DNA of 64,000 bases from Strigamia acuminata. Lineage: Eukaryota; Arthropoda; Chilopoda; Geophilomorpha; Linotaeniidae. Shown here piece after piece: positions 19,120 through 28,158 of this stretch; the stretch's first letter is position 1; each line of letters begins with the position of its first letter. The DNA lies in contig OX442314.1 in the NCBI GenBank assembly GCA_949358305.1, positions 56,677,369-56,741,368 of the forward strand, in the 5' to 3' direction. Under the pieces are notes generated by a model, which was not told the DNA's origin, did not search any database, and was given only the letters and a program-made list of their open reading frames with translations. Both the position numbers and the translations under genes were made by a program.

Positions 19120-22041
19120 ATGGAGCTCCGAAACACGTGGGGAGCGCTCAGCCCCGCATGCATAGTGCGAGCGGGCATTTATCGAGGCGTACTGCTCGAT
19201 TTTCTGCGCCGCTGCTTTGGCGAGGATGCAAATCCATACCGCCTGCGCGTATTATTTTCGCGCGCCCTCGCCAAACGTTGGGTTAACGACTGTACACTCC
19301 TGGACGCGTTCCCGGAGTCGGTGCGAAACGTCGTTGCTGCAGAGCTCGCTCGCAGCGATGACCCGAAGTCTCCGATCTTCCACTCGGCCCTGTCGAGCCA
19401 ATACTCCGGCAGGCCAGTGGAGGAGCATGTATTGTTCGCGTGGCAAGCGGCCGAGACCGAGGAGGCCCGCGAAGAAGTGTATCAACACTACCGCCAGCAG
19501 CTAATCGACACTGCGCCGGCGGTTGCAGAGCGTATCTTGCAAGACGACGGAATGAGCACCGCCGATATACACCTGTGGTGCGAGCAGATTCGGCAGGGAG
19601 AAGTTACGCCACAGTGGCGACCGAGAATGGGGATTCTCACGTCACAAGCCGAAATGTGGCAGTTACATTATTTGGGAATTCTCGGCCCCAAATATAATTT
19701 CCCACGGAAGCGCAAGCGCTCCAAGGGAACCGGGGGCAGCGAATCGCGTTCCCCGGGACGGTCGAAAAAACAGTGCATCGAACAGCCCTCGACCGTCAAC
19801 GATGGAGCCGGAACGTCAGCGCAGCCACCGCGCGACTCCGCGAATTACACCAGGCCAAGGGTGTTTGTCAACCGTCAGATGAAAGACGGTAAAGAGACTC
19901 GAGAAGTCTGGATTTCGGGTGACGAAGAGCGAGTCTCTCGTCCCCGTGCCGGCAGACGTCCTCTGACTCATCGTGAGCAGCGGAAACAAGACCGCAAAGA
20001 GCGGTATTTCGCCCGCTGCGAAGCGCGGGGAATTCCCCTTCCCGAACACGCTCTCAAAGCAATAGAAGCGAAGGAAGCGAGAGAAGCACGATCGAAGTCG
20101 AGTGGCAGATCTTCCGGGGAGCGTCGCGTCCTAGCGCCAGACACGCGGGACCTTCGCGAGATCATCACTCAGATGAAACGCAAGGAATTGTCGCGTTTCG
20201 ACCCCGCGATGCAATTCGCCCGCAAGATGGGCATCGTCGGGGATGGTACCGTGATTCCACACGAAGTGGCACGGTGGTTGAGCGAATATGTGAATTCGCG
20301 ACCCACGGCCGTCGTTCCGCCGACGAGCACCGTTACGCCCGCCCCGGCGCCTCAAGTCACGACGACTGAGGCGCAAGCGACGCTGCCGCCGCCAGCACAA
20401 CAGTCTTTGACGTTGCTGTTGCCGACGCAGCCATCGGCGTCGCAGCCACTGCCGGCACAGCAGTCCCTGACGCTGCCGCCGCCGACGCGGCCGCTGCCGC
20501 CGCCGACGCAGCCTCCGCCGCCGCCGCCGATGCCAGGTTCGAGCACTACGCCGGACTTGGCCGTCGACGACTCTGTGATGTTGCCCGTGCACCTGAGTAT
20601 TGCGCGGGAATGCCATAACGCCCGATTCGGAGAATATTACCCAAGCTCGGCGAGACACGACCGCACAGCGATGTGGTATGAACAGCGTGATGAAAACGCG
20701 AGGCTAGCGCGAGAAGCAGCCAATCCATCGATTGAAGAGCTCTTAGCCTTCTCGTTCGTGATGGAGGACCCGAGGGCCGCCGCCGCTGCTCTGCAGGGCA
20801 CCGACGTCACTCAGCGCCACTTCATCGAGTGGGGAATTTCGATGATGCGACATCACTCGCGTGCGTTCGCTGAGGATTCCGACCGCAGCAATCCAGTAAA
20901 CCGCCGTCGTCTGCAGCTGGCCTTGACCGAAATCATGGTCCAGCTATTAACCCCTTCGCTCTTTGGGGTCGGGCGACAGGCGATGGCCTGCTGGTCCGTC
21001 GTAGACCGAGAAGGTGTACAGATACCTCGTGCACTTGTTGGGGAATGGAGCGCCATTCTCCCCAACCCGGCGATGACTCGATTCGAGCTGACCCGGGACG
21101 TGGTGAACCCCGAATGGGAGGGGTACAAGTTGCGGAGCATGGCCTTCCGCCACGCCGTTACCACGTGGGCGCCGACACCATCAACGCAGCCGTGCGCGAT
21201 GATGGTCACGAGTGAAGAGCCGATGGAGAGCGACGCCGCCTCTTCGACTGCTTCACGTGGAGCCCCAACTCCACCTCCGCCGCCGCCACCGATGCCACCC
21301 GCGGCGGCACCACAGACACCCGTCCTATCAAATGCGGCGGGTAAGCCGAGACGCCTGCTGTGCCGGACGCCGCCAACGATGTCCGCCGCTCGTCAGAGCC
21401 TGACGCCTCCCGCAGCCCAGGAAGCGCGGGAAGAGACGGTCAAGCAGGCGGTAGTTCCGAAGAGCGCCAAGCCAGCGAAAGCGGCGAAACCTCAGACGAA
21501 CTATTATGAGAGGTTGTGTGACGAGTTCTCTCAGCTGTCGATGACGACAGCGACGCGGAAGTTCATTCTCGCCCAGAGAGACAAAGGGAAATCGGTATTT
21601 GTTTGGCTACACAACCAGGTGCGCCAGACCACCGATTTGATCCTCCATCAGCGTTTGCTGAGGGCCCATCGTGCACCCCGAACAGCCGCGGAGGCGAACG
21701 CGATCCGGCACACCAATTCCGGGTTTTCGGCGTTCATTCCGCGGGTTTGGCTGCATGAGAGGAGACGTGCCCCGTACGAGCCAGCCGGCGGCCACGAATT
21801 GTGCTTTATTTCCGAGCACGAGGACCCCCGCGACCAGTCTTCAGCCTTGGTTGGAGATCTGGTTTTGCCGCCCGGCGTTGTACCGCCCGGCGCTGAGCCG
21901 CCCGTCCCTGGAGTGAGTTTCGCCCAGGCGATGGATCCAGCGTCGGGTCCACACCTGTGTGACCAACTTCGCAAGTGGGTGCAAAATTTGTTGTGCAGAT
22001 TTCGTCGTTTTTTAAACTTTGGAATGCATTGGTTTTTATGA
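19120..22041 (+). CDS. ORF3 main exon (copy 2), C-terminus replaced
   Basis: The exon starts at ATG after the predicted acceptor and encodes 973 residues beginning MELRNTWGALSP. It keeps the domain order of the copy 1 and 3 proteins: N-terminal block, nuclear-signal-like PRKRKRSKG, charged region with LTHREQRKQDRKERYFARC, a longer Pro/Gln-rich linker, second conserved block and C-terminal LSMTTATRKFILAQRDKGKS block. The conserved parts are clearly the same protein while the linkers vary in length. That points to selection on the protein. The last 30 or so residues, from 21950, do not match the other copies because the element is broken there and the frame runs into foreign DNA to a stop at 22041. 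No membrane or envelope features are seen; function unknown. Confidence 0.85.
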   Translation: MELRNTWGALSPACIVRAGIYRGVLLDFLRRCFGEDANPYRLRVLFSRALAKRWVNDCTLLDAFPESVRNVVAAELARSDDPKSPIFHSALSSQYSGRPVEEHVLFAWQAAETEEAREEVYQHYRQQLIDTAPAVAERILQDDGMSTADIHLWCEQIRQGEVTPQWRPRMGILTSQAEMWQLHYLGILGPKYNFPRKRKRSKGTGGSESRSPGRSKKQCIEQPSTVNDGAGTSAQPPRDSANYTRPRVFVNRQMKDGKETREVWISGDEERVSRPRAGRRPLTHREQRKQDRKERYFARCEARGIPLPEHALKAIEAKEAREARSKSSGRSSGERRVLAPDTRDLREIITQMKRKELSRFDPAMQFARKMGIVGDGTVIPHEVARWLSEYVNSRPTAVVPPTSTVTPAPAPQVTTTEAQATLPPPAQQSLTLLLPTQPSASQPLPAQQSLTLPPPTRPLPPPTQPPPPPPMPGSSTTPDLAVDDSVMLPVHLSIARECHNARFGEYYPSSARHDRTAMWYEQRDENARLAREAANPSIEELLAFSFVMEDPRAAAAALQGTDVTQRHFIEWGISMMRHHSRAFAEDSDRSNPVNRRRLQLALTEIMVQLLTPSLFGVGRQAMACWSVVDREGVQIPRALVGEWSAILPNPAMTRFELTRDVVNPEWEGYKLRSMAFRHAVTTWAPTPSTQPCAMMVTSEEPMESDAASSTASRGAPTPPPPPPPMPPAAAPQTPVLSNAAGKPRRLLCRTPPTMSAARQSLTPPAAQEAREETVKQAVVPKSAKPAKAAKPQTNYYERLCDEFSQLSMTTATRKFILAQRDKGKSVFVWLHNQVRQTTDLILHQRLLRAHRAPRTAAEANAIRHTNSGFSAFIPRVWLHERRRAPYEPAGGHELCFISEHEDPRDQSSALVGDLVLPPGVVPPGAEPPVPGVSFAQAMDPASGPHLCDQLRKWVQNLLCRFRRFLNFGMHWFL

Positions 22042-22304
22042 AAAGTTTGGAATATTAGGCCCACTTAACGAAGAGTTGGCAGACGTTTGATATGTTTGCT
22101 TTGATGACAATTTTTTTTAATTAAATTTTGGTTAACTTTTTGCATATTTGCCGTGTTTTCGGCGTCCTCGCGTTTGGCAGTTGTATTTTGGAGTTAAAAT
22201 ACATGGGAAATCACATTGGGAGGAAATGAAGAAGGACCCTGATTTGAAAGAACTACACAAGTTTAACGGTGGCCAACTGTGTAATAAATTTACAAGTTTC
22301 CAAG
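22042..22304. other. AT-rich junction between copy 2 and the next fossil
   Basis: This is the DNA that replaced the end of copy 2. It contains a short open piece around 22190-22300 (WEEMKKDPDLKELHKFNGG) that I cannot assign. Nothing else is recognised. Confidence 0.4.
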
Positions 22305-22580
22305 CGCCACCATAATCAAGTCTCAGAGATTTATAAGAAGATCACTAATCGTTATCCTGATCTCTCAATGAATGAAGAAACTCGCTCCTACATGGCCTGT
22401 CTTCCCGACCACGGGAAAGAGTTCTATACATATTTAAATAATTTTTATAAATATACCGAGGAATCTCCCTTGCCGGTCACCTTATGGGTCTACCGTAGAA
22501 TCGGCGCCGCCCATGAACCCATAATCACCAAAGGGAAAAACAAAATTTTTTACATAACCGGCAATGAAAACCCTACATTT
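22305..22580 (+). pseudogene. diverged ORF3 C-terminal fragment
   Basis: The frame encodes a stretch that lines up with the last conserved block of ORF3. YPDLSMNEETRSYMA matches FPHLSMTTATRRFIL, and LWVYRRIGAAHEP with ITGNENP matches VWLHERTRAPHEP with ITEHEDP. Identity is low but motif order and spacing agree. It has no visible N-terminal part. It runs straight into an LTR-like sequence at 22581 without the purine tract or the last 25 or so residues present in copies 1 and 3. It represents an older or different lineage of the same element family. Confidence 0.7.
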
Positions 22581-23175
22581 TGTAGTGACCCCACTGGGGT
22601 GGGTCGAAACTGGAGCATATTCTCCGTGACCCACTAGTGGGTGTGGGTGAGTCACGTTGGCGCCTCCCTTCCCTTGGTGCACTGACATCTAGTCAATGGA
22701 CAGGTGTTTGCCCTGAGGGGATGCGAGTGACTGGACTCACACACCAACGGGTGGCTCCGGTCACTTGTCACCCCGCTTTTGTGCAGAGGAATTTGCCTCA
22801 GCACAGAGCGACAGAACCAACACAAAAATCGAACCGAACACACGTAAATCCAATCGTCCTACAAGATTAAGCCTATGCCACAAAGACAAGGAATGACCAA
22901 GGACTAGGAATACTTTTACCGTAAGTAAATTCGACTTGTGTCATACCTCCGTAGTGTTAGCTACGCATCAATTAACCACATCGCTTTAGCACACCAGCTA
23001 GAAGCGATAATAAAACCACCACATTTAGTGAGTTGCGAAGATAAACGGTCCCGCAAGCCTAAATTGTGGTAAAACCACGCCCAGCTTCCCGCCGCTGTGA
23101 GTATCGCCGGGAAAGAGAAGAGTCCGCCGCTGTGTGAAACGCCGGACAACCACAAAAAGCACCTAGACAACACCG
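22581..23175 (+). repeat. diverged, truncated LTR of the same family
   Basis: It begins TGTAGTGACCCC, matching the start of the copy 2 LTR, and follows the same order of blocks: an inner TGAC/GTCA hairpin, the CCGCT...AGCG hairpin (22773-22810), the AACCAACACAAAAATC block and the twin CCGCTGTG hairpins (23086-23147). Similarity ends soon after CCTAGACAACA, before any TATA or AATAAA, so R and U5 are missing. It could be a broken 3' LTR or a solo LTR that landed in the ORF3 fossil. Confidence 0.8.
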
Positions 23176-23412
23176 CCGATTTAAGACGTACGTAACGTTA
23201 TATGATGTAATATGGAACCGGATATACATATATTTCATTGATTGTTTCTTATTGTCTCGTTATATGAATTGTTTCTAGTATTTATTGATGTGTATTTGAT
23301 TAGATACACTGCTTATTCAATTCTGTATTCAATTATTCCGTATTTAATCTAGTTATTATATATTATCGCTGGTTTTATCTTTTCTGTGTGTAAATACACA
23401 ATGATTTGTCTT
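23176..23412. other. AT-rich spacer, nothing recognised
   Basis: AT-rich sequence follows the loss of LTR similarity. It might be a diverged R/U5, but I cannot support that. Confidence 0.4.
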
Positions 23413-23643
23413 GAAGTGGCTAAGTTCACGTCCGACGTAAACGTGTAATTTTTGTTAGTCTCTGACATTTATTATTTGAGTATTTAAGTGAATTAAGTGT
23501 ATTATATTAATTATTTCATATTGCTATTTATTATTGGTGTTGCTTGGTATTATTTGTAACTTTTTCTATGCATTATTATCATTGTTAGCATGCCTTCTTA
23601 TTGCTTGTAGGTGGTGCTGTTGTTATTTTTCCTTTATGTATAT
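23413..23643 (+). repeat. 230-bp dispersed repeat, copy a
   Basis: This segment, from GAAGTGGCTAAGTTCACG to about CTTTATGTATA, recurs at 34390-34624 with few changes. It ends in a pyrimidine-rich stretch and TTGCTTGTAG just before the ORF3-like fossil at 23644. It may be the intron and acceptor region of that related element. Confidence 0.75.
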
Positions 23644-24615
23644 TGTCAAAAGGCAATAGTTCCTTATGAACAAGTTCACAATTGTTTCGTGGGGATAGGA
23701 CTACATTTTTTAAGACGATTAGCTCTTTGGGATCCTCCCCGCATGCAACAACTCGATGAAGATAGTTGTGGACCCACCATACTATATTTCATGCGCCGTT
23801 ATATGATCGACAGGGATATGATGCGCCACGGCCACCCCATTCATTTGCGCTTTGTGGGCGAGAACCACACGCCAGGAGGCTTCAGCGTGACGGTGTGGAC
23901 CCAAGAGGAAGTGCGAACCCTGGCGGCCCTCAATCTAAAGACCAAACGTGCCAAACAAGCAGCGGAGAAAGCAGAAAAGGCAGCGTTATTGGCAACCGCT
24001 CCAGTCACCGAAGTAGCGAGTCACTGCGAAGTCGCCCAGTCAGCAGGAATCGTAAGCGTTCCCGAGCCTGAAAAGGCTCCTGAACCAAGTCCCAGAACGT
24101 CCGAGCTCCCACCAGCTCAGCCGTTGATGAAGAAGCCATCGCCACCACCGCGAAGAACCGTCATTACGGTTTACCCATTTATCACCCCGAAAGGGTTGGA
24201 TAATACACACGCGGCAGAGTGTGAAATTTTTCACTACCTGCCAATGGTGAGACAGGCGGCATTAGACGTGTCTAACAGAATGAACCAGGGTCGGAGCGTG
24301 TATTATCAACTGCCGGTAATGATAATGAGGTGGATCTTGAATCCACTTCGTTCGGAGCCATACTCAGTCCTGGAACACATCTGGGCGTGCTAGCTGGCCC
24401 AAGTAGAGCAGCTACCTGTTGCTATCCGCAAAGATTGGGTGGCGGGACTCCCCACTGCCTTGAATTTTTTTCAACAGGCAAGACAGGCAGTTGACCCACC
24501 AATTGAGAGTTTCCGTCCCTTACCCGAGAGATTCACTGAGAGGATCGGACGACCATGCGCGCCCCGACATTTCCTCACAAGGGAAGAGGTGCCACGTAGC
24601 TCATTCACGTTATAG
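23644..24615 (+). pseudogene. diverged ORF3-like fossil with in-frame stop
   Basis: One frame stays open from about 23611 to 24615 except for a TAG at 24391-24393. After it the same frame continues about 74 codons to TAG. The region around the stop aligns with the ORF3 middle block: QLPVMIMRWILNPL with QLALTEIMVQLLTPSLF, then the stretch around LPVAIRKDWVAGLPTAL with IPRALVGEWSAILPNPA, then IESFRPLPERF with WEGYKLRSMAF. Upstream, RFVGENHTPGGFSVTVWTQEEV parallels VFVNRQMKDGKETREVWISGDEERV, followed by a Lys/Ala-rich and Pro-rich stretch as in ORF3. Identity is low but collinear. The first codons (23611-23643) belong to a dispersed repeat and are not part of the protein family. Confidence 0.62.
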
Positions 24616-25268
24616 TTTGCCAAACCTTATTGTTTTACGAGTCCGTTGACGTTTGGCTGCGCGCACGCTTTGTTATATGTTGCCCTTGGAAACGTTTATG
24701 TAAAGGTTTACATTATGTCTATTTATCTTGTGTTATTTACTTGTTTGCTTTCAAAGCCTTAGTCTAAAAAATAATGTAAAGAGAAAAGTGAATTGATTAA
24801 ACACTTACAATATCTCAATAATAATTTTGATTTTTTTTGCAGCAATAATCAATTTAGTAATTATCATGATTGTATAGCTGCATTACAATCGTACATTTTT
24901 TTATTATACTACTGGTATTTAGAATTATTGACTTATTTTTTCATTTTAATAGATTTGACAGAGTTTTTTGTATGAAGCGATCAAATTGCATGGATTGTGT
25001 GGAAACTGATGGTTTCCAAAGCAAATTAAATTAGTTGTGTTTTTGACTACAGTGGTGCAGGCGTCAAAGACTCACCTGTGACCCATCTTATGCTATTTCT
25101 TAGAAAAGGGGAGGACTTAATCCCTCTATTGAATAAAAATTTACAGTACTTTTTGTAAATGAAACTCAACAAGTCGTGCTTTTCTCGTGTCTACAAACTT
25201 TTAGTTAAATCCAACTCCATTAGCTGTTTTTTACGATACGTTTAAGAATTTCATTATATTCAAGTTAC
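24616..25268. other. AT-rich DNA, nothing recognised
   Basis: No ORF of note and no repeat shared with the rest of the window was found here. Confidence 0.4.
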
Positions 25269-25493
25269 GTGGGTAACTATACGGTGAGGAAACCCGGAAA
25301 TTTTCAAAGTTTAGTTCTGATCAACTCTGTACTATCAGTTTTCAATTATGAAATGCTCAACAAGTACTTGCAGAGGTGTTGGAAAATATTGAATGGTGAT
25401 GCATCAACTACAGAGTTGAAAAATACCTTAATTCATTGTGATACTTGTCATGTAATGAACATCAATGATTCAGCTTCATCAAGCATCTCTTGA
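25269..25493 (+). pseudogene. possible transposase-like remnant
   Basis: A short frame with a Cys/His-containing C-terminal end (LQRCWKILNGDAS, then LIHCDTCHVMN) recalls a motif I associate with decayed insect transposases. There is no catalytic motif, no terminal repeat and no start context. The assignment is tentative; it may be meaningless. Confidence 0.2.
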
Positions 25494-25631
25494 TGTACTT
25501 ATCAGAGGTAGACGCATCGGGCTGTTGGGAATAGTCCTTTTTGACATGTCACCACAATCGGATTCCTAGACACCCGTGTGCATTTCTTCTATTTTTACGG
25601 TCCCAAAAAACCCGTGCTAAATTTGTGTGAA

Positions 25632-26165
25632 TGATCGAGGAAGAGGATAAGTTCGCCGCCACCCTCCAGGCTGCTTACCAATACACGGGCCCTTACTTAC
25701 GACCAGGCTCTCCTTAAATCGCAACTGCCGCATCTTTCAAACGCGGTTTTTCATTATCTAAACAACCGGTTCATGACAGTACATCTGCGCCGTTATTGGA
25801 TGAAAGGCAAAACCGTAGAAAAAATTCGTCCGAAATCACAAACGACTATGCACCAGCTACATCAACTAGGCATCGTCGGTCGAAAACGAAGATTAGCCGA
25901 CAAGCGCGCCCGCACAGATTCAAAGCCGAACAACAATAAACGCCCACGACTCGACAATCCAGCGGTAGCTTCCACATCTCGTGCTACAGATCCCAACTCC
26001 ACCACGAGTTTAGTAAAAAGAACCCCACGTTGGACCACACGACGAGAAACTCAAAGAGCTGAGTCGCGAAGCAGAGAAACATCCGAAGGCTTCGGAAGTA
26101 ACTGGAAGGATTATCAGGGACGAGAACGAAAAATCCGTCGTGTCCAAGACTATCAAGAACTATAA
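25632..26165 (+). pseudogene. diverged ORF3 fossil, N-terminal-middle part
   Basis: Two frames, broken near 25717, parallel ORF3 residues about 80-260. QYTGPYLRPG resembles the QYTGNPAEEH region. After the break, KSQTTMHQLHQLGIVGRKRR matches TSQAEMWQLHHLGILGPKSS, and the following basic run, NNKRPRLDN, then STSRATDPNS match the nuclear-signal region and GPSTSTVRDPS. Order and spacing are kept. It has a stop and frameshift and no C-terminal part, so it is a fossil of a related element. Confidence 0.65.
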
Positions 26166-26795
26166 CTGAAATAACCAAGTATTATCCAAATTTGCAGATG
26201 CAGACAATTACTTAAACACGCATGGCCGCGTGGAGAGGCGCGGGATTCGTCGCCATGTTCTTGTAGATCAAAAGATCAAATATTTTTTCACCATGAAAGT
26301 GATTTCCATAAATATACAGTGTATATGTACTATTTTCGATATTTGTTTCACTTTAGATACTGTTTGTATTTTATGCATTGAGTACGATGCATAGGCTAAC
26401 TATTGTTTATAGTTTAATTTCCTATGTTATTATTTGTCGCAATATGTTAACACCAGATGGTGTAGTGTTCACTGCTTGATTTTCTCCAAGATGGCAGCCT
26501 CCGGTATGGCTGGCGACTATTCATGTAATTCAACATTTCCTAAGCTGTTTTGTGAGTTTATTTATCAATTAAATACATTATTTTAGTTACTTTAACGTTT
26601 GTTTAGTGTTTGGCACGTAGATAAGTGCCAAACTATCGCTATATCGACCATACCGTGCAGAGAAACACGTACGCCCGCTCGCGATCGCGATAATTGCGAC
26701 TTTTAGGCTGATAAGTGGCCGTTTTAAGCGCTTCCACGCCAGATTTCGTTTATCCTCCGCTACAGTTCTCGCTCGTCAACGCCGAGATTAATTCG
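26166..26795. other. AT-rich DNA, nothing recognised
   Basis: No supported feature. The last 150 bases are more GC-rich and lead into the open frame at 26796. Confidence 0.4.
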
Positions 26796-27192
26796 ATGGA
26801 GAACGAAAATAACTCCAATTGGGGTTCTATGGCCGGGTACGAGGGGCCCATCACGATCACCATCCTCGACGAGGTCGCCGCAGACCATCTAAGTGCGGCC
26901 GGCAGAATTTGGCAATTACGTATTCTTTGGGCCGAGACGCTACACGCCAAGTAACCCACCGTGGTTGCCACTGACGTGGACCGACGAATTTCAACGCGAC
27001 GCGCGGCTCGCTCGGAATCGCCCGACACCGTTGGCGCATGGGTGGTCAGACATTCCAAAATCCACCCGAGATGACGTTTATCGATTCTGCACAATTTGTT
27101 ATGGGTTTGGCGGTTGTAACCCATTCGTTGTCCGCTATCTGTGCCACGACCGCTATCGGTTTGTCGGTCACGATATCTATCTATCCAGTTAA
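26796..27192 (+). pseudogene. frameshifted ORF, possible ORF3 N-terminal relative
   Basis: An ATG opens a frame (MENENNSNWGS) to a stop near 26954. A second frame overlaps it from about 26893 and continues to 27192 (FGNYVFFGPRRYTPSNPPWL). Together they look like one gene with a one-base shift. NWGS at the start and IWQLRILWAE recall WGPLDP and PWRLRILHSR of ORF3 exon 2, about 30-40 residues apart in both. The resemblance is weak. Composition is GC-rich compared with the surroundings. Confidence 0.3.
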
Positions 27193-27540
27193 TTAAATAA
27201 ATTTTTTTGTCCGATATCTTTTTTTTCTTCCTCTTAGTGGGTCATCATCGAACGTAGCGCCATCGGCATAGTTCTTCAATTTTTATAATATTTTGTTCGT
27301 TTGTTCCCTAAACTGTTTGTTTGTTTGTAGTTTGTAGTTTAAATTAAAATTTAATTTGAAATAAATGACCACGATTGATTGGGTTTATTTGATCGCTTCT
27401 GCACAATTTGCTAAGGGTTCAGCGATTGTCACCTGTTCGTGGGTCATTATCGAACGCAGCGCCAACGACATAGTTCTCCTTCAATTTTTAGAATATTTTG
27501 TTCGTTTTATCGTTTGTTTTCTTATTCTGTTTGTAGTTAT
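27080..27540 (+). repeat. decayed local duplication
   Basis: Two blocks repeat within about 300 bases. TTCTGCACAATTTG near 27085 recurs near 27397, and TATCGAACG(T/C)AGCGCCA with the following 70 bases near 27245 recurs near 27450. The copies differ by many substitutions and by loss of the sequence between the blocks in the second copy. Confidence 0.6.
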
Positions 27541-27611
27541 TCGACACCAAAGCCTCTTGTGGACACACCTGCTGCACCGTAGTTTTTTTCCGTACCTTTT
27601 TTAAACTTTCT

Positions 27612-28003
27612 AATGGCTAACAATTATTCCGATTATTTTCAAAAACAGAATGACAATTCTGCCTAAACTTCTGGGCCACCAAAAACACTGCCTGTTTTGA
27701 CTGGTTCCCCACAGCCCAAATTGACTACTACCCAATCCACATTAATTGATAATTCACCATCACTACTAGCAAATACTTCATCACCAGTGCGGGGTTGGTG
27801 ACAAATTGTGGTGTACTTGCCAGAAAGACATGGGTGGTATATTGATTGGCTGTGATAACAGCTCATGTAAAGTTAAATGGTTTCATAAAAAATGTGAACA
27901 TGTTAAGAGAGTTCCCAAGCGCAAATGGAATTGTGCAGCATGTAAAAGTAGTATGCGACCAAGAAGAATAACAAGAAATATAGCCAATACTAATTATGAG
28001 TAA
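27612..28003 (+). pseudogene. ING-type PHD finger protein fossil
   Basis: The downstream frame encodes a full C4HC3 PHD finger: WCTCQ, then IGCDNSSCKVKWFHKKC and WNCAAC, with the Cys and His spacing of the ING class that reads histone H3 tails. A basic tail RPRRITRN follows. Upstream, in another frame, an ATG at 27612 starts a Ser/Thr/Pro-rich leader (MANNYSDYFQKQ) that has a stop after 17 codons and needs a frameshift to reach the finger. In invertebrates such fingers occur both in host chromatin proteins and in transposon proteins; with the surrounding repeats the second is more likely. No introns or neighbours help decide. Confidence 0.65.
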
Positions 28004-28158
28004 AATTCACTCTATGCCATCAATGAATCTGCTAATAACAAACCTCCTGAACAGATTGTTGCAGGTCGTTAGAGCCCCTGTTCAAACCAAAGATGGAGCC
28101 GAGGCAGGATTCCGGTCCTGTCACGCCCCGAACATAATTTTTAAAAAATCATTTTTAG

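Larger units (their letters stand above)
9521..21949 (+). mobile_element. Ty3/gypsy LTR retrotransposon copy 2, 3'-truncated
   Basis: This copy begins TGTGGTGACC with a complete 5' LTR and has a primer binding site, gag, pol, the structured spacer, the small exon, the intron and almost the whole long ORF3 exon. Similarity to copies 1 and 3 stops at about 21949, within the last codons of ORF3. No purine tract or matching 3' LTR follows. The gag-pol core (about 11970-18040) is almost identical to copy 3, while the LTR, the gag N-terminal half and ORF3 are much more diverged. Confidence 0.93.
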
